Source: Gaiellasilicea sp963705515
GTDB lineage: Bacteria > Actinomycetota > Thermoleophilia > Gaiellales > Gaiellaceae
Reading direction: 5' to 3'
Assembly (NCBI GenBank): GCA_963705515.1
Contig: CAVPJV010000008.1
Span: 620,001 to 684,000 of the forward strand
Length of the DNA: 64,000 nucleotides
Of the stretch, positions 51,175-60,388 are shown piece by piece. The first letter of the stretch is position 1. Every line of letters starts with the position of its first letter. A program made the position numbers and the translations under genes. A model generated the notes under the pieces. It was not told where the DNA came from. It saw only the letters and a list, made by a program, of their open reading frames with translations, and did no database searches.

Positions 51175-51871
51175 GCTCGTGGCGACGGCGAGCCGGCCGT
51201 CGCGCGTGATCATCTGTGCGGTGCCCGCGACGCCGTCGAGCGACACGCGCCTGCCGCGGAGGAAGTCGCGCGCGCCGAGGTCCTCGTACAGCGCATCGAG
51301 CCCGGCCTCCCGCCACGCGTCGTATCTGCGCTCGAGCTCCAGCAGCAGGTCGGCGAGAAGCTCGCCCCGCTCGATACTCCCGGCCCGTCACCGAGTAGAG
51401 CGAGCCGGCGGCGACCTTCGTCTCGGCCGGGAGCTCACCGGGCCGCTGGTTGACGTTGATCCCGATCCCGAGCACGACGGCACCGTCCTTCAGCTCGGCG
51501 AGAACGCCGGCGACCTTGCGGCGATTGAGCATGACGTCGTTCGGCCACTTGATCTGCGCCGCAAGCCCCGTCGCCCGTTCGACCGCGACCGCGACCGCGA
51601 CGCCTGCGAGAAGTGTCAGCTCGGCCGCGCGGCGCTCGGGCGGCGGACGCAGCAGCGTCGAGACGAGCAGCGAGGAGCCCGCCGGCGCCTCCCAGCGGCG
51701 GCCCATTCGCCCCCGCCCCTCCGTCTGCTCCTCCGCCACCGCGACCGCGCCCTCGGGCTGGTCGGCGTCGAGCAGCCGCTGCGTCGTCTCGGTCTGCTCG
51801 GCGTAGAGATAGGGCCGGCCGAAGCGGCCGCGCAGCAGCGGCTCGGCGAAGGCGGGTGCGAGCGTGGTCAG
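51127..51871 (-). CDS. birA: Biotin-protein ligase (no HTH), frame broken near 51373
   Basis: About 247 residues after repair. EEQTEGRGRMGRRWEAPAGSSLL is the biotin-binding GRGRxGRxW loop, IKWPNDVMLNRRKVAGVL the substrate motif, and VLGIGINVNQ the following strand. The frame breaks near 51373, where TGREY should continue as ERGELLADLLLEL and end ESGEVLFER at 51127. No ATG/GTG/TTG fits the N-terminus; CTG at 51871, overlapping the fdhA stop as CTGA, gives MTTLAPAF. It attaches biotin to carboxylase carriers; its link with FDH is only positional. Confidence 0.82.
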
Positions 51872-54558
51872 ACGCGCTCCAGCCGGACCGCGGAGACCTT
51901 GTACTCGGGAGTCCCGATCAGCGGGTCGCCGACGTCGTGCGTGAGCCAGTTGACGCGGGCCTCGGCGAAGTGCAGCGCCATCCAGACGAGACCGGGGTAG
52001 ACGCGGTCGGAGAGCTGCGCGCGTGCGGTGAGGTCGCCGCGGCGCGAGACGAGCCGCACCCACTCCCCCTCTGCAACGCCGAGCGCCGACATGTCCTCGG
52101 CCGCGATCTCGAAGAACGGATCCACCTGCTTGTCGGTGATCCCGTCCTCCCGCATCGTCATCCCCGCCGAGTTGTAGTGGTAGAGCGTCCGGCCGGTGGA
52201 GAGGACGAACGGGTACTCGGAGTCCGGCTCCTCGATCGGCGGCTGGTACTCGACCGGGTGGAACTTGCCCTTCCCGGAGGGCAGCGAGGGATGGCCCTCG
52301 TGCAGGAACATCGTCCCCGGGTGGTCCTCGCTCGGGCACGGCCACTGCAGCCCATGCTCCTCCAGCCGGGGGTAACGGATCCCGTACCAGTTGGGGCAGA
52401 GATCGGCGAGCTCGTTCCAGACCGACGCTGCGTCCGGATACTCGGGCCAGTCACAGCCGAGCGCGCGCGCCAGCGCGATCACGATCTCACGGTCGCCGCG
52501 GGCGTTGCCGGGCAGCGGCACCGCGGCGCGGACACGGTTGATCCGCCGCTCAGTGTTCGTGAACGTCCCGTCCTTCTCCGCGAAGCTCGACGCGGGCAGG
52601 ACGACGTTCGCGTGCCGCCGCGAGGTCTCGTTCAGGAAGATGTCCTGCGAGACGAGGAACTCGAGCCGCTGCAGCCCTTCCTCGACGTGATTGGCGTTGG
52701 GCTCCGTCTGTGCGGGATTCTCGCCGACGAGGTAGAGGGCCTTGATCCGCCCGTCGTGCAGGCCGCTCATCATCTGGTCGAGCCGGTAGCCGGCCCGCTC
52801 GGGGAGGTCGACGCCCCACGCAGACGCGAACTTCTCGCGCACGTCGGGGTCGTCCCAGGGCTGGTAGCCGGGGAAGTACTGCGGGTTCGCGCCCGAGTCG
52901 TTCAGGCCCTGGACGTTGTTCTGGCCGCGGAGCGCGTTCAGGCCGGTCGACTCGTAGCCGAGGTGGCCCGTCATCAGGACGAGGTTCGCGAGCGACCAGA
53001 TGTTGTCGACGCCGCACGCGTGCTCGGTGATCCCGAGCGTGTAGAAGATCGCTGCGTGCCGCTCGGTCGCGTACTCGCGGGCGGTGGCTCGAATCGCCTC
53101 GGCCGGAACGCCGGTGACGCGCTCGGCCTGCTCAGGCGTGTAGCGGGCGACGACCTCGCGCACGGCCTCGAAGTCCTCGCAGTGGGCGGCGATGTAGTCG
53201 TCGTCCTGGAGCCCCTCCTCGAGGATCACGTGCATGATCGCGTTCAGCAGCCAGACGTCCGAGCCGGGGCGGAGCTGCAGGTGGCGCTTCGCGAGCTTCG
53301 TCAGCCAGATCGCCCGCGGATCGGCGACGACGAGGGTCGCGCCGTTCCGCACCGCCTTCTTGATCCGCAGCGCCAGCACGGGGTGCGCCTCCGTCGTGTT
53401 CGAGCCGATCACGAGCAGGAAGCGGGCGTTCTCGATCTCGGGGATCGAGTTGGTGGAGGCGCCTCTGCCGAACGACCTGACCAGGCCGTAGAGGGTCGGA
53501 GCGTGTCAGGTGGCCTCGCACGAGTGGACGGAGTGGGTCTGCAGCCCGGTCCGGGCGAGCTTCTGGATCAGGTAGTTCTCCTCGTTCGTCAGCCGGGCCG
53601 AGCTGAGCACGCCGACGTGCTGCGGCGAATGGCGCTCCATCACCCCCTTCAGCCCCTCGGCGGCGACCTGGAGCGCGTGCTCCCACGTCGCCGGATGCAA
53701 CTCGCCGTCCTCGCCGCGCACGAGCGGCTCGGTGAGGCGGTCGGGGTGGTGGACGAAGTTGAAGGCGAAGCGGCCCTTGACGCAGAGGTTGCCCTCGTTC
53801 GAGACGTACTCGGGCTTCGAGGTCACCTTGACGATCCGCTTCGTCTCCGGGTCGACGTTCAGGTCGAGCTGGCAGCCGACGCCGCAGAACGTGCACGTCG
53901 TCTTCGTCTGCTCGAGAGCGCGCTCCTCGACTCCCGCTCCTTCGAGGAACTTCTCGTAGATCGCACCGGTCGGGCAGGTGGAGAGGCAGCCGCCGCAGAG
54001 CTCGCACTCGGTGTCGAGCCAGCTCTTGCCCCAGGTCGGCACGATCCGAGCCTCCGGCCCGCGGCCCTCGAGCGAGAGCGCCGAGCACTGCATCACCTCC
54101 TGCGTGTAGCGCACGCAGCGGTTGCAGAGGATGCACGTGTCCGGCTCGTAGCCCATCAGCTTGTTCCGGTCCGCGTACGGCTCGCGCTTGGCATCGGGGA
54201 GAACGAACGGCGGCTCTGCCCCGAGCTCCGCGGCGAGGTCCGTGAGCTCGTTCGGCCGTCCACCGGGATCGGAGTTCAGGTGCTCGGTGAGGAGCATCTC
54301 GGTCAGCGTCTTCCGCAGCTGCGGCACGTTCGAGTTGGTCGAGACGACCATCCCTTCGCCGACCCGGGTGGCGCAGGCGGGGAGCGGTCGCGCCGAGCCC
54401 TCGACGCCGACGACGCACATGCGGCAGCCGCCGTACGGCTCGAGCTTGTCGTCGTGGCAGAGCGTCGGGATGAAGACGCCGTTGCGGGCGGCAGCGTGGA
54501 CGAGTAGCTCTCCGTCCTGGGCGCTCGCCGTGCGGCCGTCGAGGATGAACTCGATCAC
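51868..54558 (-). CDS. fdhA: Selenocysteine-containing formate dehydrogenase catalytic subunit (TGA = Sec351)
   Basis: Read through the in-frame TGA at 53508-53506, this is one 896-residue molybdoenzyme oxidising formate to CO2. A NuoG-like [2Fe-2S] region has Cys 34, 45, 48 and 62. Two 4Fe-4S clusters follow in TCILCNRCVRY and CELCGGCLSTCP, then the molybdopterin domain begins TCTFCGVGCQ...GNLCVKGRF. The TGA sits in HSCEAT-U-HAPTLYGLV, aligning with the ARVUHGPSVAGL active site of known Sec FDHs, and the downstream frame GRGASTNSIPEIE...IGSNTTEAHPV fits without a shift. GTG start overlaps the upstream subunit (GTGA). A gene caller will split this into two. Confidence 0.9.
53474..53508 (-). 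promoter_or_regulatory. UGA-Sec codon and candidate bacterial SECIS hairpin
   Basis: In the mRNA, UGA (53508 to 53506) is followed by 18 bases and then GGCCU-GGUC-AGGUC (53487 to 53474). That is a five-pair stem (one G-U) capped by a GGUC loop. Bacterial SECIS elements lie just downstream of UGA within the coding region and present GG-U in the apical loop to SelB. Spacing and loop resemble E. coli fdhF. Confidence 0.75.
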
Positions 54559-55994
54559 GCGGTCATCTTCTCGAACAGCTCGGGCCAGTGCGCGAACGCG
54601 TTGCGGACGGGGATCGGCGCCGCCTGGCCGAGGCCGCAGATCGAGGTCAGCGCCATCGCCTCGAGCCACTCGTCGACCTGCCCGCGGCTCATCGTCCGCT
54701 CGCCCTCGAAGACGGCGTGAAGGGCGCGGTTGCCGATCCGGCACGGGGTGCACTTCTGGCACGACTCCTCGGCGAAGAAGCGCATCGTCTCGGCGAGCAG
54801 GCGGACCGGCGAGTAGCCGCTCGGGAAGACCTGGACGGCCGCCGAGCCGACGCCGCAGCCCCATTCGGCCAGCCCGTCGCGTGTCAGCGGCGCGTCGAGC
54901 GCAGCCGGAGGAAGGATCCCGCTGGCGGCTCCGCCCGGGACGATCGCGCCAGGCTCGGCGGTGAGCCCGCCCGCGTACTCGTCGATCAGGCCGCGGAGTG
55001 TGACGTCGAGCGGCGCCGCGTAGCAGCCGGGCTTCGCGACCGCGCCGGAGACCGACCAGAGCCGCATCGGCTCCCAACCGCCGCGGAGGATCAGCGCGAC
55101 GTGGGCCAGCGTCTCGACGTTGTTGATCAGCGTCGGCCGGCCGAGGTAGCCGGACTGCGCCGGGAACGGCGGCCGCAGCCTGGGCATCCCGCGCCGGCCC
55201 TCCATCGACTCCAGCATCGCCGTCTCCTCGCCGCAGATGTAGGCGCCGGCGCCGATCACGAGCTCGACCGGAAGCCCTCGAGCCGCGATCGCGGCCTGGA
55301 GCACGGCCCTGGAGGTCGCGTATTCCTCGCGCAGGTAGACGTACGCCTCGTCGGTCTCGCAGAAGCGCATCGCCGCCGCGAGCCCTTCGAGCAGGAGCTG
55401 CGGGCGCAGTTCCATCACGTAGCGGTCCTTGATCGTCCCCGGCTCGCCCTCGTCCGCGTTGACGATCACGACCCGCGGGCCGGGCTCGCGGCGGACGGCA
55501 TCCCACTTGCGCCAGGTCGGGAAGCCGGCGCCGCCCATGCCGGTCAGCCCGGACGCCTCGAGCCGCTCGAGCACGTCGTCCTGCGACAGCGCGGGCGGCT
55601 CACGGATCCCGTCCGGATCGAGCAGGAAGGCGTTCGTCGAGTGGGTGACGCCGCCACGGACGGCGTCGCCGTCGAGGACGACCGGCGCCAGGTCGCAGTG
55701 GCCGAGGCACGGCACCTCGATCGCGGCGCCGGTCAGCAGCTCGCGCGAGCCGGCGCAGTCGCAGATCGGACCGGTGCAGACCCGCACTCCGTCGACCGGC
55801 ACCTGCAGGAACGAGTAGAAGGAGACGACCTCGTGCACGTCGCCGCGGCGCAGGTTCATCCGGTCGGCGAGCGCGTCCGAGAGCTCGGGGGTGATCGGGC
55901 CGACCTCGCGGCGGATGCGGCCGAGGTTGTCGAGCAGCCGGGTCCGCTCCGTCGGGAGCTCCTCGAGCAGTGTGGCGAGCCGGAGGACGTCCAC
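54555..55994 (-). CDS. NuoE/NuoF-fusion NAD-linked subunit of formate dehydrogenase
   Basis: About 479 residues. The N-terminal 140 are NuoE-like, with a [2Fe-2S] thioredoxin fold showing Cys in VCTGPICDCAGS and PCLGHCDLAPVV. The rest is NuoF-like, with FMN/NADH-binding GMGGAGFPTWRKWDAV, NADEGEPGTIKDR, GAGAYICGEETAML and the 4Fe-4S motif ESCQKCTPCRIGN. It should pass electrons from FdhA to NAD+ in the cytosol. GTG at 55994 avoids overlap with marR; ATG at 56033 is an alternative. It overlaps fdhA by four bases. Confidence 0.9.
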   Translation of the reverse strand: MDVLRLATLLEELPTERTRLLDNLGRIRREVGPITPELSDALADRMNLRRGDVHEVVSFYSFLQVPVDGVRVCTGPICDCAGSRELLTGAAIEVPCLGHCDLAPVVLDGDAVRGGVTHSTNAFLLDPDGIREPPALSQDDVLERLEASGLTGMGGAGFPTWRKWDAVRREPGPRVVIVNADEGEPGTIKDRYVMELRPQLLLEGLAAAMRFCETDEAYVYLREEYATSRAVLQAAIAARGLPVELVIGAGAYICGEETAMLESMEGRRGMPRLRPPFPAQSGYLGRPTLINNVETLAHVALILRGGWEPMRLWSVSGAVAKPGCYAAPLDVTLRGLIDEYAGGLTAEPGAIVPGGAASGILPPAALDAPLTRDGLAEWGCGVGSAAVQVFPSGYSPVRLLAETMRFFAEESCQKCTPCRIGNRALHAVFEGERTMSRGQVDEWLEAMALTSICGLGQAAPIPVRNAFAHWPELFEKMTA

Positions 55995-56018
55995 GTGCGT
56001 CCTATGATCGCGCACGTG
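55992..56018. promoter_or_regulatory. Palindrome spanning both divergent start codons (fdh / marR)
   Basis: CACGTGCG (55992-55999) and CGCACGTG (56011-56018) are perfect inverted arms around 11 bases. The outer trinucleotides are the two GTG start codons themselves. The marR -10 TATGAT (56003-56008) lies at the centre, seven bases before its GTG. A regulator here would control both genes; MarR is the obvious candidate. Confidence 0.5.
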
Positions 56019-56453
56019 AAGAAGCGCGTGCACACCAGTGTCCTCTTCGAGCTCTACGTCGCCGGACAGCTGGTGAACGAGCTCGTCTCACGGGAGGTGG
56101 AGCGGCTCGGGCTGAAGGGCCCGGCGCAGATCCTGCTCTGGCACGTCGCCCTGAGCGGGCCGCTGACGCCGACCGAGCTCGAGCGCGCGACCGGCCTGCG
56201 GCCCTCGACGCTGCGCGAGCGGATGCAGCCCCTCTTCGACGGAGAGCTCGTGCGGCGGGTGCCGAGCGAGGAGGACCGCCGCTCGCACCGGCTCGAGGTG
56301 ACCGAGCGTGGCCGCGAGATCCTGGACGCCGCCCGGCCGACGGTGGTGGGTGCGGAGCGGGCGCTGGAGGCGCACCTCGAGGGCGGGCTCGAGCAGTACC
56401 GGACGGCGCTGGAGCAGCTCGTCCGCGCAGGACAGGCGGCTCTCGCGGATTGA
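56016..56453 (+). CDS. MarR-family transcriptional regulator
   Basis: A 145-residue winged-helix protein. TPTELERATGLRPSTLRERMQPL is the recognition helix region, and LVRRVPSEEDRRSHRLEVTERGREIL the wing with the family Asp-Arg pair. GTG 56016 is preferred because TATGAT sits seven bases upstream; ATG 56004 is possible. It diverges from the FDH operon and is followed by a palindromic promoter for the beta-propeller gene, so it may regulate either or both. Confidence 0.88.
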   Translation: MKKRVHTSVLFELYVAGQLVNELVSREVERLGLKGPAQILLWHVALSGPLTPTELERATGLRPSTLRERMQPLFDGELVRRVPSEEDRRSHRLEVTERGREILDAARPTVVGAERALEAHLEGGLEQYRTALEQLVRAGQAALAD

Positions 56454-56478
56454 CATACCGCGGAAGCCGCGGTATATC
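56450..56478 (+). promoter_or_regulatory. Promoter of the beta-propeller gene with a 21-base palindromic operator
   Basis: TTGACA (56450-56455) and TATATC (56473-56478) are 17 bases apart, the closest match to the sigma-70 consensus in the window. The spacer is filled by ATACCGCGG-AAG-CCGCGGTAT (56455-56475), perfect nine-base arms. It starts at the marR stop. Such a site between -35 and -10 is typical of MarR-type repression. Confidence 0.65.
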
Positions 56479-56487
56479 TGACCCGAG

Positions 56488-57424
56488 ATGCGGACGCTCG
56501 TGCTCTCCGTGGTGCTGCTCGTCACCGCTGCACCGCTCCCGGGAGCCCGGAGCCAGAAGGCGTGCGACGGCGCCGGGCCGTACTGGCCGACGGCCACCCT
56601 CGCGATTACCGGCGGCACTGCCTGGGTCGCCTGCAAGGAAGAAGGCCGCGTCGTCCGCGTCACGCTCTCGACGGGCTCGCTCCGCTCGACGCCTGTTGGC
56701 GGCTCGCCGATCGCCGTGATCGCCGGGCTCGGCGCCGTGTGGTCGCTCGACTCGGGCGGCGACGTCTCACGGCTCGACCTCAGGAGCGGGCAGGTCACTG
56801 CGAAGATCGCGACGGGCGCGGCGGCGCCGTACAACCTCTGGATCGGCGACGGCTCGCTCTGGACGGTGGACGACCGGGCGGGCGCGGTCCTACGGATCGA
56901 TCCCGCGCGGCGGAAGGTCGTCACCCGCATCCCTGTCGGCGACGGCCCTGCGGACATGGTCTTCCGTGGCAGGCGGGCGTGGGTGATCAACCACCGCGAT
57001 CTCGGCCTCGTCGCGATCGATACGGCGACGAATCGTCCCCGGAAGCTCGGGAACGTCCCGGGCGACGCGCCGGAGCGGCTCGCGTGGGCCGCGGGATCGC
57101 TCTGGGTGACCGGCCGCGGGACCGATCTGCTGCGGCTCGACCCGGAGACCGGCGCCGTGAAGGCGACGGTCGAGATCGGCGCCGGTGGCATCGACGTCGT
57201 CGCGAACGGCAGCTCGCTCTGGGTACCGGCGCGCGCGGCGGCGGCCGACAAGGGCGGCTTTCCGACGATGGCGGCGCTCCGGCGCGTCGACGCCGGCACG
57301 GGGAAGGTGACGACCCCGGTGCGTGCACGCAGCCGCATCGACGTCCACGGGCTTGCTGCCGTACCGCGGCGGCGTCCTGTTCGCCGACAACACGGGCGGC
57401 CGGCTCTACACGGTGCCGGGCTAG
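56488..57424 (+). CDS. Secreted beta-propeller (PQQ/NHL-like) protein, frame broken near 57355
   Basis: About 311 residues after repair. The signal peptide MRTLVLSVVLLVTAAPLPGA is followed by repeated four-stranded blades (LAITGGTAWVACKEEGRVVRV, LWIGDGSLWTVDDRAGAVLRI, VFRGRRAWVINHRDLGLVAI), each with a W-V and aspartate pattern. Near 57355 the frame shifts so that HGL continues as LPYRGGVLFADNTGGRLY and stops at 57424. No catalytic residues are evident; a ligand-binding or scaffold role is likely. Its promoter carries a palindromic operator next to marR. It shares a CTAG stop with arfB. Confidence 0.75.
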
Positions 57425-57810
57425 TCCGGGGGCCGCCGACGGAGCTGCTTCGTCGTCGATCGCCTCTTCTTCGACTCGAGGCGCCGCTCGCGCGACGCCC
57501 GTGTCGGTCTCGTCGCGATCCGGCGGCGCTGCACCTTCAGCGCCTCCCGGAGTTGCTCGACGAGCCGTTCGACGGCCAGCTCTCGATTGCGCCACTGGCT
57601 TCGCTCGTCCTGAGCGATCGCGCGGAGCGACGGTCCCGCCTTTGCGATCACGCGCTTCTTCTGGACGTCGGTCAGCGCCGACGAGGCCTCGACGTCGAGA
57701 ATCGCCTCGACGCGTGTCTCGGCCGTGTTCGCGTGCTGGCCGCCCGGTCCGCTCGAGCGCGAGAAGCGCAACTCGATCTCGGCCAGAGGCAGTAGGACTG
57801 AACGTGTCAC
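57421..57810 (-). CDS. arfB: Peptidyl-tRNA hydrolase ArfB (ribosome rescue)
   Basis: A 129-residue release-factor-like protein. The catalytic GGQ lies in SSGPGGQHANTAETRVE, and the C-terminal tail is strongly basic (RRRIATRPTRASRERRLESKKRRSTTKQ), as needed to enter the mRNA channel. It releases stalled peptides from non-stop ribosomes. GTG at 57810 gives the usual N-terminus; ATGs at 57831 and 57840 would overlap the divergent HAD gene. Confidence 0.9.
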   Translation of the reverse strand: MTRSVLLPLAEIELRFSRSSGPGGQHANTAETRVEAILDVEASSALTDVQKKRVIAKAGPSLRAIAQDERSQWRNRELAVERLVEQLREALKVQRRRIATRPTRASRERRLESKKRRSTTKQLRRRPPD

Positions 57811-57829
57811 CCGGATAGCATCCTGCTCC
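57811..57829. promoter_or_regulatory. 19-base divergent leaderless promoter
   Basis: TAGCAT (57816-57821) lies eight bases before the ATG at 57830. On the minus strand GATGCT (57822 to 57817) lies six bases before the GTG at 57810. The two hexamers overlap almost completely. Inferred from spacing only. Confidence 0.4.
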
Positions 57830-58606
57830 ATGGCCGCCATTCTGCTGGACGTCGACGGCGTCCTTCACGTCTCGGGCGAGCCGATCCCGGGTGCAGTGGA
57901 GGCGGTCGCCCGCCTGCGTGCCGACGGGCACCGGCTTCGCTACGTCACCAACAACTCGAGCCGCACCCGCGCCGAGCTCGCGAACGAGCTGCGGGAGCTG
58001 GGGCTCGAGCTCGAGGACGAGGAGCTGCAGACGACGCCGATCGCCGCGGCGGAGCAGCTCGGCGGCCGCCGCGTCTACGGGCTCGTGATGTCGGCGATCG
58101 TGCCCGACCTCGCCGGGATCGAGCTCGTCGGCGAGGGCGCCGATGCCGTGCTCGTCGGCGGCTGCGACGAGACCACGGAGCCGAACCAGGTCTTCAGCCA
58201 CATGAACCTTGCCCGCGCGTTCTCGGAGATCCTGGCCGGCGCCGATCTCTTCTGCCTGCACAAGAACCCGTGGTGGCAGACGGCGCGCGGGCCGATGCTC
58301 GACGGCGGCGCCTTCGTCGCCGCGCTCGAGTACGCGACCGGCGTCGACGCGACCGTGATCGGCAAGCCGAGCGCTTCCGCCTTTGCGGCCGCACTGGCGG
58401 CCCTCGACGCCGAGCCCGAGCTGACGTGGATGATCACGGACGACCTCGAGCAGGACGTCCGCGGCGCGCAGCTCTTCGGGATGAAGACGCTGCTCCTGCG
58501 GACGGGCAAGTTCCGCCCCGACGCGCTCGAGCGCTCCGCCGTCATCCCCGACGCCGTGCTCAGCTCGATCGCGAACGTCCCGGACTGGATCGAACGCTCG
58601 CCGTGA
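57830..58606 (+). CDS. HAD-IIA family phosphatase (NagD/HDHD2-like)
   Basis: A 258-residue HAD hydrolase. LLDVDGVLHVSGEPIPGA is motif I with the NagD-type GxIxxGxxPxPG pattern, YVTNNSSRTRAEL motif II, GKPSASAF motif III with Lys, and MITDDLEQDVRGAQLFGMKTLLLRTGKF motif IV. The C1-type cap lies between. Likely a small-molecule phosphatase. ATG 57830 follows TAGCAT by eight bases. Overlaps acpS by four bases. Confidence 0.85.
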   Translation: MAAILLDVDGVLHVSGEPIPGAVEAVARLRADGHRLRYVTNNSSRTRAELANELRELGLELEDEELQTTPIAAAEQLGGRRVYGLVMSAIVPDLAGIELVGEGADAVLVGGCDETTEPNQVFSHMNLARAFSEILAGADLFCLHKNPWWQTARGPMLDGGAFVAALEYATGVDATVIGKPSASAFAAALAALDAEPELTWMITDDLEQDVRGAQLFGMKTLLLRTGKFRPDALERSAVIPDAVLSSIANVPDWIERSP

Positions 58607-58971
58607 CGCGGGTCGGCGTCGACCTGATCGAGATCGAGCGGGTCCGCCGCTCGCTCGAGCGCTACCGGGGCTTCAGGGATCGCTGCTTCACCGCCGCCGA
58701 GCAGGCCTACTGCGACTCGCGCAAGAACCCGGCCGAGAGCTACGCGGGTCGGTTTGCGGGCAAGGAAGCGGTCGGAAAGGCGCTCGGCTTCGGCGTCGCG
58801 CGCGCATTCGCGTGGAAGGACATCGAGATCGCCGGCCGCCCGAAGCCGTCGGTCCGGCTCTCGGGTCGCGTCGCAGCGTGGGCCGAACGCGTCGGCGCGG
58901 GCGCGATCGACCTCTCGATGACGCACTCGCGCGAGCTCGCCTCCGCGGTCGCCGTCGTCACCGATGCTTGA
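58603..58971 (+). CDS. acpS: Holo-[acyl-carrier-protein] synthase
   Basis: A 122-residue phosphopantetheinyl transferase activating ACP. VGVDLIEIERVRRSL holds the Mg-binding Asp, and YAGRFAGKEAVGKALG the catalytic Glu/Lys region. LSMTHSRELASAVAV is the C-terminal strand. GTG 58603 overlaps the HAD gene (GTGA). It overlaps nnr by eight bases, the usual acpS-nnr order. Confidence 0.95.
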   Translation: MTRVGVDLIEIERVRRSLERYRGFRDRCFTAAEQAYCDSRKNPAESYAGRFAGKEAVGKALGFGVARAFAWKDIEIAGRPKPSVRLSGRVAAWAERVGAGAIDLSMTHSRELASAVAVVTDA

Positions 58972-60382
58972 GGCGCTCTACACGGCCGACGGAGGCGCGG
59001 GCGGCGGAGGCGGGTCACGACGTCGCGGAGCTGATGGAGCGCGCCGGCGCGGCGGTCGCGCGCGAGGTGATGCAGCGGTGCCCGGATGCGCGCCGGATCG
59101 CCGTCGTCTGCGGCAGTGGCTCGAACGGCGGCGACGGCCGGATCGCCGCTCGGATCCTGCGCGAGGAAGGCCGCGACGCGGTCGAGACGACCGCCGTCGA
59201 GCAGGCCGACGTGATCGTCGACGCGCTGTTCGGGACGGGCTTCCACGGCGAGCCGCGCGAGGAGGCGGCCGCGACGATCGAGCGGATCAACGCCGCCGGC
59301 GCACCGGTCGTCTCCGTCGACGTCCCCTCGGGTGTGGATTCGTCCACGGGCGAGGTCGCCGGTGTCGCGGTCCGGGCCACGGTGACCGTCACCTTCCACG
59401 GCCGCAAGCTCGGGCTTGCGGTCGCACCGGGTCTCTTCCACGCCGGTGAGGTCGTGGTCGCGGACATCGGGCTCGAGCCCGTCGAGACCGAGCACCGGCT
59501 CGTGACGCCGGCGATCCTCTCGCTCGTCCCGCGCAAGCGGGCGGAGGACAGCAAGTACAGCGCCGGGTCGGTGCTCGTCGCCGGCGGCGCGCCGGGGATG
59601 ACGGGCGCCGTCTGCCTCGCCGCCGAGGCGGCCTTTCGCGCCGACGCCGGCTACGTCGCGGTCGCGGTCCCCGAACCCTCTCTGCCGGTCGTCGAGACCA
59701 AGCTGCTCGAGCCGGTGAAGCTGACCTGGGCGGACGCCCGTGCCGCGGCCGCGAAGGCAGGTGCGCTCGCGATCGGGCCTGGGCTCGGCCGCGATGCCGC
59801 CGCGAAGGCGCTCCGCGAGGATCTGCTGGGCGCGGGCGACCAGAAGCTCGTGCTCGACGCCGACGCCCTGCACGAGCTCGAGCCGGGGGAATGGGGCGCA
59901 CGGGCGGTGCTGACGCCGCACGCGGGCGAGCTCGCACGGCTTCTCGGCGAGAGCTCAGGCTGGGTCGACGCGAACCGGCTCGAGGCCGCCGGCGCTGCTC
60001 GGAGCGGTTCGGCTGCGTCTGCCTGCTCAAGGGCGCCGACACGATCGTCGCCGCGCCCGCGCAGGGCGTGCTCGTGTCGGTCGCCGAGGCGCCCGGGCTC
60101 GCGACAGCCGGCACCGGCGACGTGCTGACCGGGATCGTCGCCGCGTTCCTCGCCAAGGGCCTCGAGCCCCGGCTTCGGCGCGGCCGCCGCGGCGACGGCG
60201 CACGGCCTCGCCGCGCGGCGCCTGCCGCCCGCGGCCTCGTCGCGGGCGACGTGATCGCCGCTTTGCCCGCCGTGCTCGTCCTGAGCCCGGCGAAGTCTCC
60301 CCGATCGGGGGAGGCTCGTCACCCGAAACGGCCGAAACCTACCGCGGAATGCGTGAACAACCCCTCCTCCGATCTGGAGTAG
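58964..60382 (+). CDS. nnr: Bifunctional NAD(P)HX epimerase/dehydratase, frame breaks
   Basis: About 470 residues after repair. It repairs hydrated NAD(P)H. The N-terminal YjeF epimerase domain has VVCGSGSNGGDGRIAARIL and VDVPSGVDSSTGEV; the C-terminal carbohydrate-kinase-like dehydratase has SVLVAGGAPGMTGAV, LTPHAGELARLLG and the catalytic ATAGTGDVLTGIVAAFLA. Breaks lie near 58991 (LYTAD to EARAAEAG), near 60000 (two close shifts) and between 60165 and 60235. The last 25 residues may be mis-framed. Essential domains are otherwise complete. Confidence 0.88.
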
Positions 60383-60388
60383 ACGACG

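Noticed and set aside
53413..53508. fdhA as a pseudogene or two separate genes
   Set aside because: There is no frameshift; the frame is continuous across the TGA, the surrounding residues match the FDH active site and a SECIS-like hairpin follows. Selenocysteine explains it better.
51613..54507. Long plus-strand open frame opposite fdhA
   Set aside because: The minus strand has complete Fe-S and molybdopterin motifs. The plus-strand translation is low-complexity and stop-poor only because of G+C content.
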